64,000 nt of DNA from Rutstroemia sp. NJR-2017a BVV2. Lineage: Eukaryota > Ascomycota > Leotiomycetes > Helotiales > Rutstroemiaceae. Numbering within the stretch: position 1 is the stretch's first letter; every line of letters starts with the position of its first letter. The stretch spans positions 1-64,000 of the forward strand of contig NJPS01000060.1 of the NCBI GenBank assembly GCA_002946415.1, written 5' to 3'. A program made the translations under genes and the position numbers. Positions 48,969-59,707 of this stretch are shown here, one piece after another. Below the pieces are notes generated by a model. The model worked only from the letters and a program-made list of their open reading frames with translations, made no database searches and was not told the origin of the DNA.

Positions 48969-49481
48969 CTACTCATCAAACCACTCCAACTTATCCTCCT
49001 CCTCAAAAATCGCCCTGAAATACTTGCCCTCCACCCCACCCACATCCGTCTCCTCCATATGAATGCAGTGGAACTTAGCCTCCTCCGGATTCCCGGGGAT
49101 GAACGCCCGGAACATGAAATATTTGTTGTCGGACTCGGGAAGCAGGACTTTGCCGAACAGGTGCAGGCCGTAGGCGGAGGTGGCAATGCGCACGGATTTC
49201 AAGTCCGCGGAGGAGAAGCTGGTGAGTTGCTGGTTGGAGAGGTGGGCGACGGCTTGGAAATATTGCGGCTCGTGTTCTGGAGATGGGAGGTTAGTTGCAG
49301 GGTTGGATTGAAGGGGAAGCGCATGCGATAGAGGGAAGAGCAGGGGGGACAAACTGTCGGTTTCGTGGCGGAGATGCTGGAGCATTTTCTTGAGATCGGT
49401 TTCGATTTTGCGGAAGGCGACGATGCTGTCCTCTTTTGGGGGGTGGATCTGTCCCAGTTGAACTGTGTCGACGGTTGCCAT
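48969..49481 (-). CDS. Conserved-looking hypothetical protein, about 145-170 aa
   Basis: Minus-strand frame from ATG 49481 (MATVDTVQLGQIHPPKEDSI). A GTTTGT...CTCCAG segment within it (about 49356 down to 49284) could be an in-frame intron; without it the protein is 170 aa, with it about 146. The spliced version joins HLRHETD to HEPQYFQAVAHLSNQQL, which reads more smoothly. The C-terminal half has strand-like alternation (YGLHLFGKVLLPESDNKYFM, FRAFIPGNPEEAKFHCIHME). The protein is soluble, with no signal or membrane segment. I do not recognise the family. Codon use and 3' context suggest a real gene. Confidence 0.6.
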   Translation of the reverse strand: MATVDTVQLGQIHPPKEDSIVAFRKIETDLKKMLQHLRHETDSLSPLLFPLSHALPLQSNPATNLPSPEHEPQYFQAVAHLSNQQLTSFSSADLKSVRIATSAYGLHLFGKVLLPESDNKYFMFRAFIPGNPEEAKFHCIHMEETDVGGVEGKYFRAIFEEEDKLEWFDE

Positions 49482-50254
49482 GTCGTTGATTCTGTGTGAG
49501 TGATTGATTGATCGATCTGTGATATTGTAGTTAAGTCTAACTAAGATTGAAGACCAGCAAGTCGATTGATGTTGAATTAAAGACTTTTTGATTGATTTAT
49601 ATTTCCAGTTGCAACGACCAATACAAGAGACAGTGAATGTATCAGGCAGCATGGGGTGATATGGCATGAAATATAAGGGGAATCAGACGATGACCAAATC
49701 ATTTGACTTATACGTCTCTTCAAGCCCCAATAACTATCTTCCCGCTGGAAAGGTGGAGCGACATTGCTATGATTGCAACACCTGACAGCGTATCAATCAA
49801 CGTCCGTCCGCTGCCTTGGTTTCGTCTTGGGCGAGATGCATAAGCCAGATTCACTCGGCCTCGTATTCCTGGTATCGGCAAAGCAGGGAACTTCTGCCTC
49901 GAGAACGTTGACTCCACGGCTATGCCATGTGGTATCCACTCGTCTCGGCGAGTTCGTCCCCAGATAACGGGTAAAGCGCTTAGAGTATTACGGTGAAGTT
50001 CTACGAACCCCCCTCCCCCCGCTTCTTCCCCGCTTCCATCCTGATGTCCCTCTTCGGAGATGACGTCGACGTGGGGGAAAGAGCGCGATGGAATGGCCTC
50101 GTGGTGACGCCTCCGATGTCACAGCTGCACACGCGTACATAGTCGTTGCAATCCAGGAACAGACACGACATCAAGATCTCTCCAACGCTTCGTTCATGTA
50201 GGGTACCAAGCTAAGGTAGCTCTTGCTTAGTGAAGCATGGCGTGGCTCAGGGCG

Positions 50255-50282
50255 GATAAGATGAGATAAGATAAGATAAGAT
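50255..50282 (+). promoter_or_regulatory. Cluster of GATAAG motifs
   Basis: Four GATAAG cores lie within 28 bp: an isolated one at 50255, then a run at 50265-50282. GATA-factor sites (AreA/Nit2 or siderophore regulators) have this core. It is about 270 bp upstream of the thioesterase-like ATG at 50551. It may equally be a short microsatellite. The remainder of 49482-50550 shows no gene. Confidence 0.4.
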
Positions 50283-50550
50283 GTCGGGAGAAATCAATGC
50301 CGATGCCAATAAGAAACTATTCTCAGCAGAGAAGTTCTCATCCTCGGCAATACACTTCCATACTCAACGAAGAGCTTCTGTGCCAGTTGTGAACGTACGG
50401 CTCTATACCTCTATTTTTGCTTGAGCACTTGGCAGTCGACCTTGGACTTGTTGTAAATAGGGCGTCCCTCTTCCCTGCGATTTGGGGTCTATTTGCGCAT
50501 TCGTTCCGCGGTGTCCAGCATGCAGAGGTAGCAAAAAGACAATCACCAAG

Positions 50551-51570
50551 ATGTCATTCTCTCGGCAATTCATATGGTCTCGAGCAGGCGTTTCCAAAGC
50601 CATTGCTCGAGGTCCAAGCATATTATACCACAGCAGAGCAAGTCCCAAAAAGCCTTCACTGTTTTCTAATTCTCAACCGTTCTCAACATCCCGTCGACTA
50701 TGTAACGCCGAGGGCAAGTCTCATCACCAACCCATCTATCGCCTATATATCTGACTCAAACTCCAGCAACTTTTCCCAATCCACCTCCCGAGCGCAAATC
50801 CTTCCTCCGCCGAGCCATCAACGTCCTCGGACTCGCCCTTGTTTTCTCCTCCGCCGGCTTCGCCATCGCAGCCTACCCAGCCTTCCGAACCGCAGACGAG
50901 ATACTCACACCCGTAAGCGACAAAGAGACACTCACACGATTCACTCCCACCGACCCCAAAGCCATCGAGGTCGAAGCATACATCAACAACCACCCTCTCG
51001 TCAAAGAACTGCGCTCCCGTCCCGAGCTCAGCGAATCACGCCCACACCTGCGCATTCCCGTCTCCCAACGCGGGCACAATCTTACAGGAGGGACACTGAT
51101 GGGACCGGGCCGCGTTGTGGTGCCGCCATATGTATGGCTTGAAGCTGGGGGGAAGTCTCTTGTTTCGATTTCTTACCTCGGGGAGGATCTATGCGGACAT
51201 CCAAATATTGTGCATGGAGGGTTTCTGGCAACGATGTTGGACGAAGGATTAGGGAGGTGTTGTTTCGGGGCTTTGCCTAATAAGATTGGCATGACTGCTA
51301 CGTTGAAAGTGGATTATAAGGCGCCGACGATGGCGGGACAGTATGTGGTCTTGAAGGCGAAGACGGTTAAGGTTGAGGGAAGGAAGGCCTGGGTTGAGGG
51401 AACCATTGAGACGTTGGTTGGAGAGGGGGAGACTCCTAAAGTGTTATGTAAGGGAGAGGCACTGTTTATAGAGCCTAAGCAGGCAGCCGTAAGTTTTGTT
51501 GTCTTTCATGAACTTCAAGAATGTGCTAATGAGTTTATAGAATATGGCTAGAATATATCCAGTGACATAG
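50551..51570 (+). CDS. Thioesterase-superfamily (hotdog) protein, mitochondrial, 304 aa
   Basis: Three exons: 50551-50713, 50767-51488 and 51541-51570. The last intron is canonical (GTAAGT...TTATAG, 52 bp). The first uses either a GC donor (GGCAAGT at 50714) or a weaker GTAACG at 50702; both keep frame. The N-terminus is Arg/Ser-rich and acid-free (MSFSRQFIWSRAGVSKAIAR, FSTSRRL), a mitochondrial presequence. A membrane segment follows (VLGLALVFSSAGFAIAAYPAF). The hotdog part begins near GPGRVVVPPYVWL and has the helix motif HPNIVHGGFLATMLDEGLGR and strands TATLKVDYKAPTMAGQYVVL, KVEGRKAWVEGTI and CKGEALFIEP, as in THEM4/YigI-like acyl-CoA thioesterases. The probable substrate is an acyl-CoA, not determinable here. 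Confidence 0.88.
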
Positions 51571-51771
51571 AAAAACGATCGAAACTGCTCATAGAAGTTA
51601 AACCAGAACAGATGTATAGATCAGACAGTTAGATAAACCATACAATATATGATCAGAAGAAGACCTATCTTTCCAATATCTATAACTATCAAACACTTTT
51701 CTATAACCACTGTAGGTATTCTACGCATGTCAAACAACCCTCACAGCTTTACAACCAAATACCATTTATAT

Positions 51772-52526
51772 TTACAACTTCAGCAAATTCTTCTCCTCCA
51801 AAAATTCCACAATCTTAGCCACACACTCCTCCACACTCAACTGATCCGTCCTGACATGAATCTCTGGCTTCTCAGGCGCCTCATACGGCGCACTAATCCC
51901 CGTAAACTCCTTAATCTCCCCTGCCCTCGCCTTCTTATACAGCCCCTTCGGATCTCTCTTCTCCGCCTCCTCAACCGGCACATCTACAAAAACCTCAATA
52001 AACGGGATCTCCAGATCCCCGTCCCCGCCCTGACTCTGCGCATGCAGCTCCCTCGCAATCGCGCGATCCGCTTTATACGGAGAAATAAAGCTCGTCAGCG
52101 CAATGGTGCACGAGTCGGCGAACAGCTTGGCGACCTCGGCGATGCGGCGGATGTTTTCGTTGCGGTCTTTTTCGCTGAACCCGAGGTCTTTGTTGAGGCC
52201 GAAGCGCACGTTATCGCCGTCGAGACGGTACGCTGAGAGACCGAGGTGTAGCAGGTGCTGCTCGAGGGCGGTCGCGATGGTGGATTTGCCCGAGGCGGAG
52301 AGCCCGGTGAACCAGATGGTCATGCCGCGTTGCTTGCGGTAGGTGGAGCGCTCGGAGCGGGTGAGGGAGGGGTGCCAGGTTATGTTGCTGGAGGAGGATT
52401 AGCTTTTGGAGGGATTTGAGAGGATGGGTATTGGGAAGAGGTTGGAAGATTAAGGATATGGTCTGCTATTTTGAGGAGGTATTTGGAGAGAGAAGAAATG
52501 GATCAAGGGGAAACTCACGTCGCCAT
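51772..52526 (-). CDS. MET14: Adenylyl-sulfate (APS) kinase, 207 aa
   Basis: Two exons on minus: 52526-52519 (eight bases, MA plus two bases of T) and 52387-51772, with a 131 bp GTGAGT...CCAG intron. This tiny first exon is what yields the conserved N-terminus [20 protein letters not shown]. The enzyme phosphorylates adenosine 5'-phosphosulfate to PAPS with ATP in sulfate assimilation (cytosol). The P-loop GLSASGKST is at residues 31-39; [69 protein letters not shown] and [14 protein letters not shown] are all present and intact. The length matches yeast Met14 (202 aa). It is convergent with the thioesterase gene, about 200 bp apart. Confidence 0.96.
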
Positions 52527-53060
52527 TTTGATTATTGAGGATTTTGAGTTGTAGAGGTTATTGATCTTTTAGTACGAAAGTCGCAAATAGACAATTGAAT
52601 AGCTTTTTCTTTGAAACTGTACGAGAGAACGAGAAGAAATAAGAATAGGGAAAATCTAAACTTTTATAAATCGTTGTCCTGCTAAAATGGCAGTTGTACT
52701 CGTAGTCTTGCAATACCATAAAAATCTGCCCCGCACTAAACGCGTCAGGTGGGTGGGGCATGGTGATCACGTCTTTGGTACCTTTCAAGGGCCGTTAATA
52801 ATCTCCCCTTAATTGGCTTTCAGCATGTTTCGTTTCATACTGGGGTTGAGGTTACGTCGCTTGAGTTGTATTGCTCGTAGGACATAATATACAGTAGAGT
52901 ACGTAGGTATATTGAACTGATCATGGGTAATCGTCAACGCTTGCTTCGTTGATATCTTGCAATGCTACCATACAATAATACAAATGCTTGCTTCACTCGA
53001 CCCAACATCCCTTTGCATGCGCCAGCTTCCATCACCGTATTCACATCGTCCCCGTACTCT
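52527..53060. other. Intergenic
   Basis: Upstream of MET14 and downstream of VMA5. No gene or repeat seen. Confidence 0.4.
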
Positions 53061-54447
53061 CTATATGATCTCGAATTCGTAATAGACAAAGGCCGTATAT
53101 TCATTACCTTCTCCTCCTCCCATCCCAGCTGCTGCTATTTCTGACGACAAGGTGGAGTCATCCTTTAATGCCTTTCCTTTCTTATCACGGCCAAACGCAT
53201 TTCCGCCCAAGTAAGAATAGGCTGAATCAAGGGCTGTTTTCGCCTTCTTTGCGCCTTTAGGATTTGACTATGGAGTGTTAGTATAATACTGATAGTGGGT
53301 TGTAGGTCACAAATACCTTAATTAGACCACAAACAAAGTCTAGAGGCAACCCATATCTTAGAACTGTTTCGACAAACACCCTCAAGGTCAAAACATGTAT
53401 CCAGATCATCACGCTCTCACTCCAACCAGTTCTACTCAGCCTTAATGCCTCACCCCATACCTTTCTTTCATCCTTTTCTACACGCTCGACCTCTCTCTGT
53501 TCTTCTTCCTTTCCACCTTCAACGTACTTGTAATCACGGGGAGTCCACTTATTCTCTCTGCACTTTAATTGGAACTCTGCGCTGTGCTTTTTGAATGTGG
53601 TAACCGCAAATAACGTAAGCTCTTCATCATGAGTAACTTCGACGGAAGATCGCGGGACAACCATAGGAGATATCGTCTCGTAGGTTTTCAGGAAATCTTT
53701 CTTTACGTTTGTTGGAACGACGACAAGGTGTGTTTCGAGGTATTCGGAATCTTGCACCAACAACTTGGGATCGACAACCGGCGTAAGAGATTTGGTTGAC
53801 AGGTTACCCCTTTGCAAAATCAGTAAATACTTAAATCCTCCTAGCTTCATGCACTCACGTTTGCTTTCGTTGTAAAGCCGTAAGGTTCGACTTGACCTGA
53901 TTGTACTGGTTCATCTTGCCCTTGACATCGTTGTCAATACTGACGAGTTCCTAAAATCCCATCAATACAAGTCCCATTCTCCTTGAAATTTATGCCAACC
54001 TTCTGTAATAGGTCGATGAGTTCTGCGATTGGCTTGTCCGCGCGATACTTGACTTTGTTCCATGAAAAGGTGCGAAGGTATTGATCCGCCGGTTCTGTAG
54101 ACAATCAATCAGCCATCGTCCTCGACTCTGTTCGCTCCCTACTCACTATCATTGACTGTCTTCTGCTGCGAGATTTTGCTCTCATCTCCTTCCAGTAAAT
54201 TTCGCAGCGAATCTCCGACCTTTGCTACAACGCCTTGACAGGCGCCTTCCAACTTTGCTAAATCGTCTGCCTGTCCAACTAAGGCGTCCAGGGTGCCGAT
54301 CTTGAACTCAGGAATCTTGAAGGGAATGGTAGTTCCATTATCCGTGGTTACCGTGGATCTTAGAGCCGTAAGAGCTTCGTCTCGGTCATTCGATTGAGAT
54401 ATAGATGTTGGTAGAGACACCAGCATGTATTTCGTGGGGCCCGACAT
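53061..54447 (-). CDS. VMA5: V-type ATPase subunit C, 395 aa
   Basis: Five exons on minus: 54447-54147, 54094-54000, 53950-53859, 53809-53317 and 53267-53061. The four introns are 49-52 bp and all phases agree. Subunit C bridges the peripheral stators to the V1 head and controls assembly of the vacuolar proton pump. Family blocks are present in order: KYMLVSLPTS, IPEFKIGTLDALVGQADDLAKLE, QYLRTFSWNKVKYR, IDNDVKGKMNQYNQVKSNL, YLETHLVVVPTNVKKDFL, MVVPRSSVEVTHDEELTLFA, IWIHVLTLRVFVETVLRYGL and the C-terminal ALDSAYSYLGGNAFG. The end NEYTAFVYYEFEII is typical. The length is close to yeast Vma5 (392 aa). Confidence 0.96.
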
Positions 54448-56324
54448 GGTTGGAAGGAAGCTCTGCGTATTCCTGGCAGATAGCCTCAAGTAATGTTCGC
54501 GCACTCAAACAGAAGTAAGATACCCCCAGATATTCCCCAGCCTGATACCTCGGGAGGGTTGGTTTCGTGGAAGAATAGCTCGGATTGTTGGTGGTTGGAT
54601 TCCTTCGTCTTGGAGTTCGGTCAGTTTGAGAGCTTCGAGCTTGCTGCTTGATTGGGGTTGGTCCGTGCACGATAACCTAGGAAGCTGCGAGCTTCACTTC
54701 CTCTTTGACTTGCTCAGCATCTTGAGAGTTCTGCTCATATTTCTCGAGGGAATCTGAAGACATTCGAGCAAGAAATATCAATTCCATGTTATGACTTCTA
54801 CTTCCACCTCCCCAACAGTAGAACTTCTCTCATGGGATGAGCCGGACTTCAAAAACCTAAAGGGTCTAATAAAAGCCCTTACTAACCCGAGATTCTGAAC
54901 AGCGCCATGGGACTTGATTCCTGATACTCAAGCATTGTTTCACCAGGCAGACAAGTGCTTCTCTCTGCTGGCGCATCCCTAAACCACCATAGGTTCTGGA
55001 CCGGACGAGGGGTGTAGAAGTGTACATCTTTCCATGAACTACGCTGAAATACCTCGAGGCAATCTTGCTATCTATCCTTTTCTACTCTACTTGTTTGAAT
55101 GTAGCAACTCTGATCCTAGTGGAAGAAGGTAGTATTTTGCTATCTTCGCAATTTGCGACTCTGATATGCTGCCTGCGACCGTTTTGCAGCTGCATATTGC
55201 ATCAGAGGATAGGATAGATATGGTACAATGGTTAGTCAATGATAGGGTGGCAGGATTTGGTTACGCTTCCAAGTGGAAGATGACTGTGACAGCAAACAAG
55301 TTCCTCAGCAGCTTCAACGAAAATTGGACAGGGTCGCACAATTACCATGCAACTAAGACAGCTAAACGTTTAAGCAAATTCAAGATCTCATCTATGAGTT
55401 AATACACCACCTGGTGCATTGCCTTGGGAGTTTGGTCCGAAATATAGACTAGCTTTTAGACCAAGACGAGCTGTCGATGCAATATGACCAAAGGTGGCAT
55501 GCTTCTATTCCCATTGAGTGCTGTTGCTTCACCGGGTCATCTATCATATATATTCCTTCAAATGATAGCGCAGAGAAATAGTACGAAACTGTTAGCCGAT
55601 GCTGCAAAGTACCGTAGACTTTTATGCTTGTTCGTCTGCTAGGTTTACAGGTATGATTCCGTGCATGTTTCACGTTTACCGGTGACTCGAAAGATTGTAT
55701 GATGACATTCGTGTTGACGCAGAATGCAATCTGGATGATGCTATTCCAGTATATTGGTTCAATATCTTCCGTATACTGTGGCTGGGCTACAGTAGTATGT
55801 ATGCCTTTGATCTAATGCCCATGCAGCACATTCAATAAAAACGTACGGCAGTGCTATTTTGTCCCGCCAAATTACCACCTACTATGGACCTCAACAGTGT
55901 TGGAGTCTTCTCGCAAATGTCGATGGAGAGACTCCTTCTTCATCCTTCAAACACTTTTTGCGGCTCTATCTAGGAGGGCTGTTTTAAAGATTTACTTCTC
56001 TGACTACTGCCCCTCAGCGTACGTATCTTCATATACCTTTGATTTCGCGTCGCCGCTAGTCGTTCATTTGGAAGCTCTGATCTAACATTCTAATTTCTTT
56101 AGTTAATGTCCATTCCCATATAGGTCACTAAACTTCGAAGGCTCTTCGTATGTCATCCTGATGCACTCTGGTACGTCGATCTGCATGTTCTTCATTTGAT
56201 TCATATCATTCCTTTTCTTCTAACAAGGCTCCGCTGCCTTTACTAAAACATCCATAAGACCGATCGAATAAGCACCCTTTCGAACGTAATATCACAAGGT
56301 GATTGAAAATTACACACGTTCAAG
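54448..56324. other. Intergenic, about 1.9 kb without a supported gene
   Basis: Several frames of 60-80 codons exist on both strands (for example 55166-55402 plus and 55449-55673 minus), but none has a family motif, splice support or a conserved look. No repeat or RNA gene is recognised. Confidence 0.35.
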
Positions 56325-59125
56325 ATGGGTCTCAAAGCTTTAGTCACTTCCTTTGCTCGAACGTGGGGTATTCTGGAAATGAAGAAGCGCCATGAAAGTA
56401 AGACCGTATCCGCAGAACAGATGATAGTCCAAAGACCAAAAGCTCGACCAACATGGGTTCGCACATGGAACAGACCTCATTTTGAACTCAAAAATCATCG
56501 TCAATTCAGTTCGAAGCAATCAGAAACCAGCTTCTTCTCTAGTCATACACCAACATTGATTGGATCTGCCCGTTCACAACATGAGGTTTTGGAACAAGAA
56601 GCTGCCTCCAAAGTTAATCTAGGATGTGTTTCAAAAAACCAGCTACCAGCGGATTTCCACAGCAGTTCTGAGATTGTATCAACAACAAGTCTAGTCGCCG
56701 AGCCCACAGTCCTTCCTCCTACCATTGAAGTCACTCCTGATGTTCATCTTACAATTGGGGAAGTCTCTTCCACGCTGGTTGGAGCTCCGCAAGTCGTGGC
56801 TAAGAACACAGTTGCTCAACTGCGATCCAATTTCTTGCAAAACTTATCGCCCTATGCTCCATCGTCGAATACCAACTTACCAGATCTTCATAGTCAGCAC
56901 TTCTCTAATCTTGTACCGAGTAGCGTCTCGCAAGGGCATGTTCAGGAAAGGTACTCGGCATACATCAAACATCCATATCCAACAATCACCAAAAGGTTAG
57001 CTGCCTGTAAAATAGCCCTACTTCGTGTCAACAATCGGACAACCAGTATCAATCTATACTATGCGGGATTCAAGCCCAACCTCCCGATTTGGGGATTGAG
57101 TCCGGAGCTGTATCTTGTTGGTTTCAGAACAGTGCCTGGATATCCGACGCTTTCTGTTATGGCTCCCTCTCCTACATTGGGAACAACAGCCACTCCTAAA
57201 GAACGAATTCCACAAGACTCTGGAACAGCTCTACAATCTTCGATCGAGCTAGACCATGCCCCGCCTGATGCGCACCATGCAATTGCCGAACCTGGCAGAA
57301 TAACGCTGGTCGAATATATTAAAATTGCTCGGATTCCTGCTTTGCTCCCAGCTTCTCAACGCATCACCATTAAAAACACTTGGGATTCAATTGCCCATCG
57401 AGGCCAATACACACATGGAGAGATTTCGCACGCTCTGGAACAGCTTTGTAAGTTCTGTCAAATTCAACCAGACGCCGCATACAAGGAATTCGACTTGGGT
57501 CCAGACCACGCTATGAACCGCCATCTTCTTGATCCATCTGTTCGGGAGCAGATGAAAAAGGAGGCGAGTTGGGCGATCGAATGGGCTGAGGAGGTCTTTA
57601 GGCTAGCGGGAATCCCTGTCCTCAGAGACGCACGCCAAAAACTGTTACAGCCGTCTTCTTATTGTATGTCTAGACCGATGCCTATCCGAGTAGCTGTTGA
57701 TACATCTGCTTCGCGAATTGACCCGCCAACGAACAATTCACAGACGCAACCACTCGAAAGCAAAGAGGGTCGTGACGAACACCTTGATACGGATTGCGAA
57801 GCACCTGACTCTGAGCATGTTCAAATTGTAGGAGAAATGCTCTCTTACTGCAAGACCAAATATCCAACGCCGCCAATACTGCCGTTACCAGGCCTTACGC
57901 GCATCGAGGCTCGTTGAGCACAGCTTGCCTGGGAAGGTCATCTGACGACCGAACAGATCTTAGAAAACATGGATTCTCTACGCGCATTCTACCGGGACAA
58001 CCCGCAGAGAGCATTCCAGGAGTATAACCAAGTCCATGATTATTCTAGAAGGTGGGATTTCATTGATCGACTTGTTACTGAGAGGAAAAAGAGGGAGGCC
58101 AACGAAGCTTACGATGTTGATAATGATAGCAGTTACCCTGGTGTTGCTCACGACTCTGTAAATAGCCGCGAAGAGTTGCTAGACACTGAGAGTGGATGGA
58201 CGGCTACTAGTATCCGAAGCCAGGACTACAACCAACAAGAATATATATGGAATGAGTCAGGAGCAACTAGACGCCCAAAGAATTTTCGTCCTAACGGGAA
58301 TATATCGAGTCTCGCTCGTGGACTTGCCACTCAAACCGATTACTCCAAGTGTCTTGCTGCCAGAGGCATCACAGAAAGTAAAGTCATGTCATTGGGCGCT
58401 GCGGTTTCGAGAGATCTTCCGAAGCGTAAGCATCCTTTATATGGCCATGTTCACGGGACACACAACTAACATCCTGCAGGCAAAGCCGAGGGGAAGAATC
58501 CATCGAAAGAGATCTCTGTACGGCGAGGAGCTAAGGCAGATAGAAACCGCAAGCATGGTATGTACTAAGCACACCCATATTTAATAAGCTTCTGATACTG
58601 ACTTCGTCAACAGCAACAAAAACACAAGCTCCAGCAGTAATCAAAACTCCCTGTATTTTCAACCAGCCAGACCACGTACAGCGCAAGATAGAAGCAATCA
58701 AAGAACAAGCTCTCCAAGCACTCAACTTTCAAGTTGGAGCCAAGAGAAAGTACCGAGAAGCCGACTTACGTGGAGAGGAATTGAATGCACATCGATATAA
58801 GAGAAATACGTACAGACTTCGACCGCAACATGTTGCTAACTCTTGGGCGAGAGCGAAGGAGATGGAACTTGCGGGTATGTTAAGAATGTCTCTGATATAT
58901 ATCCGCGAATTTATTTTCTCGTTATTCATTATGCAGAATTTCTAACGATTCTTAGTACGCTCGCGAGAACAGGACCAGCAAGCCGAGGTCGAGCAGCGAG
59001 CAATTATCCATCTTGTATCAAGTTGGTCAAGGCGCCAAAGTGATGTGCCTAAACCCATGTTCCCTATCGTGATGGAGGATGGTCGTTTAGAGGTTCCTGC
59101 TCATGCGATTGTGCATGGTAGGTAA
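56325..59125 (+). CDS. Orphan protein, 852 aa, five exons
   Basis: Proposed exons: 56325-57912, 57964-58425, 58480-58557, 58614-58874 and 58956-59125. All phases agree and the sum is 853 codons. The later introns have GTAAGC, GTATGT and GTATGT donors; the first (GTTGAG...CTTAG, 51 bp) removes the TGA at 57915-57917. If that junction is wrong, there are two genes: 530 aa, and one from ATG 57969. The N-terminus is basic (MKKRHES, RPKARPTWVRTWNRPHF). A Ser/Thr/Pro-rich middle follows, then LVEYIKIARIPALLPASQRI and a helical segment (EQMKKEASWAIEWAEEVFRL). The C-terminal part is charged and probably coiled (RSREQDQQAEVEQRAIIHL). There is no membrane or signal segment. I do not recognise any domain. 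Confidence 0.6.
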
Positions 59126-59707
59126 GGCAGAAGACAAGTATTTGTGGCATTGGTATTTTGATCTTCCACATAGCTCATAACCGCATCCGATCTCTTAAGC
59201 TACACAGTTAGGATCTTGCATCTACACATCCTGAAGATACTACTAGTTGGTCTATCGCCTCGAGGTTTCTCACAACACATATAACATTCTATATGATCAT
59301 ACTGCCAATATTTCTAATTGAAAATACACCTACACTCACTGCACTTCCCAGAAAATAACAGTAACCAGAAAAGAAAATAGCAAAAGCAATCCAATAGGGC
59401 AGCATAGGAAGGTGTACCAAGTTATAGACCAGTTTAGTTATCATCAGCCTGATACCCTTTGTAGGGGAATATATCCATTTTGTTCCTTGCATTTACTTTA
59501 CCTTTTCGCTTTTTGGCTTTCGGGCTATCATGCCACCTCATGATAAATATGTAACTTGTGATGTGGAAGAATGAGATGTTATGAATTTCTTAACTATCCA
59601 TGGTTCTTGATATACCGAGGCCACAATCGCCGATGATCATAAATCCAGCCCGACAACAGACACGTCCATAATCTCCTCTCCCCTCATCAAACACCCCTAC
59701 TATTCTC
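59126..59707. other. Intergenic between convergent genes
   Basis: 3' flanks of the orphan gene and of the minus-strand oxygenase gene. No gene seen. Confidence 0.4.

Noticed and set aside
55166..55402. 78-codon plus-strand frame
   Set aside because: No family motif, splice support or conserved look; intergenic background.
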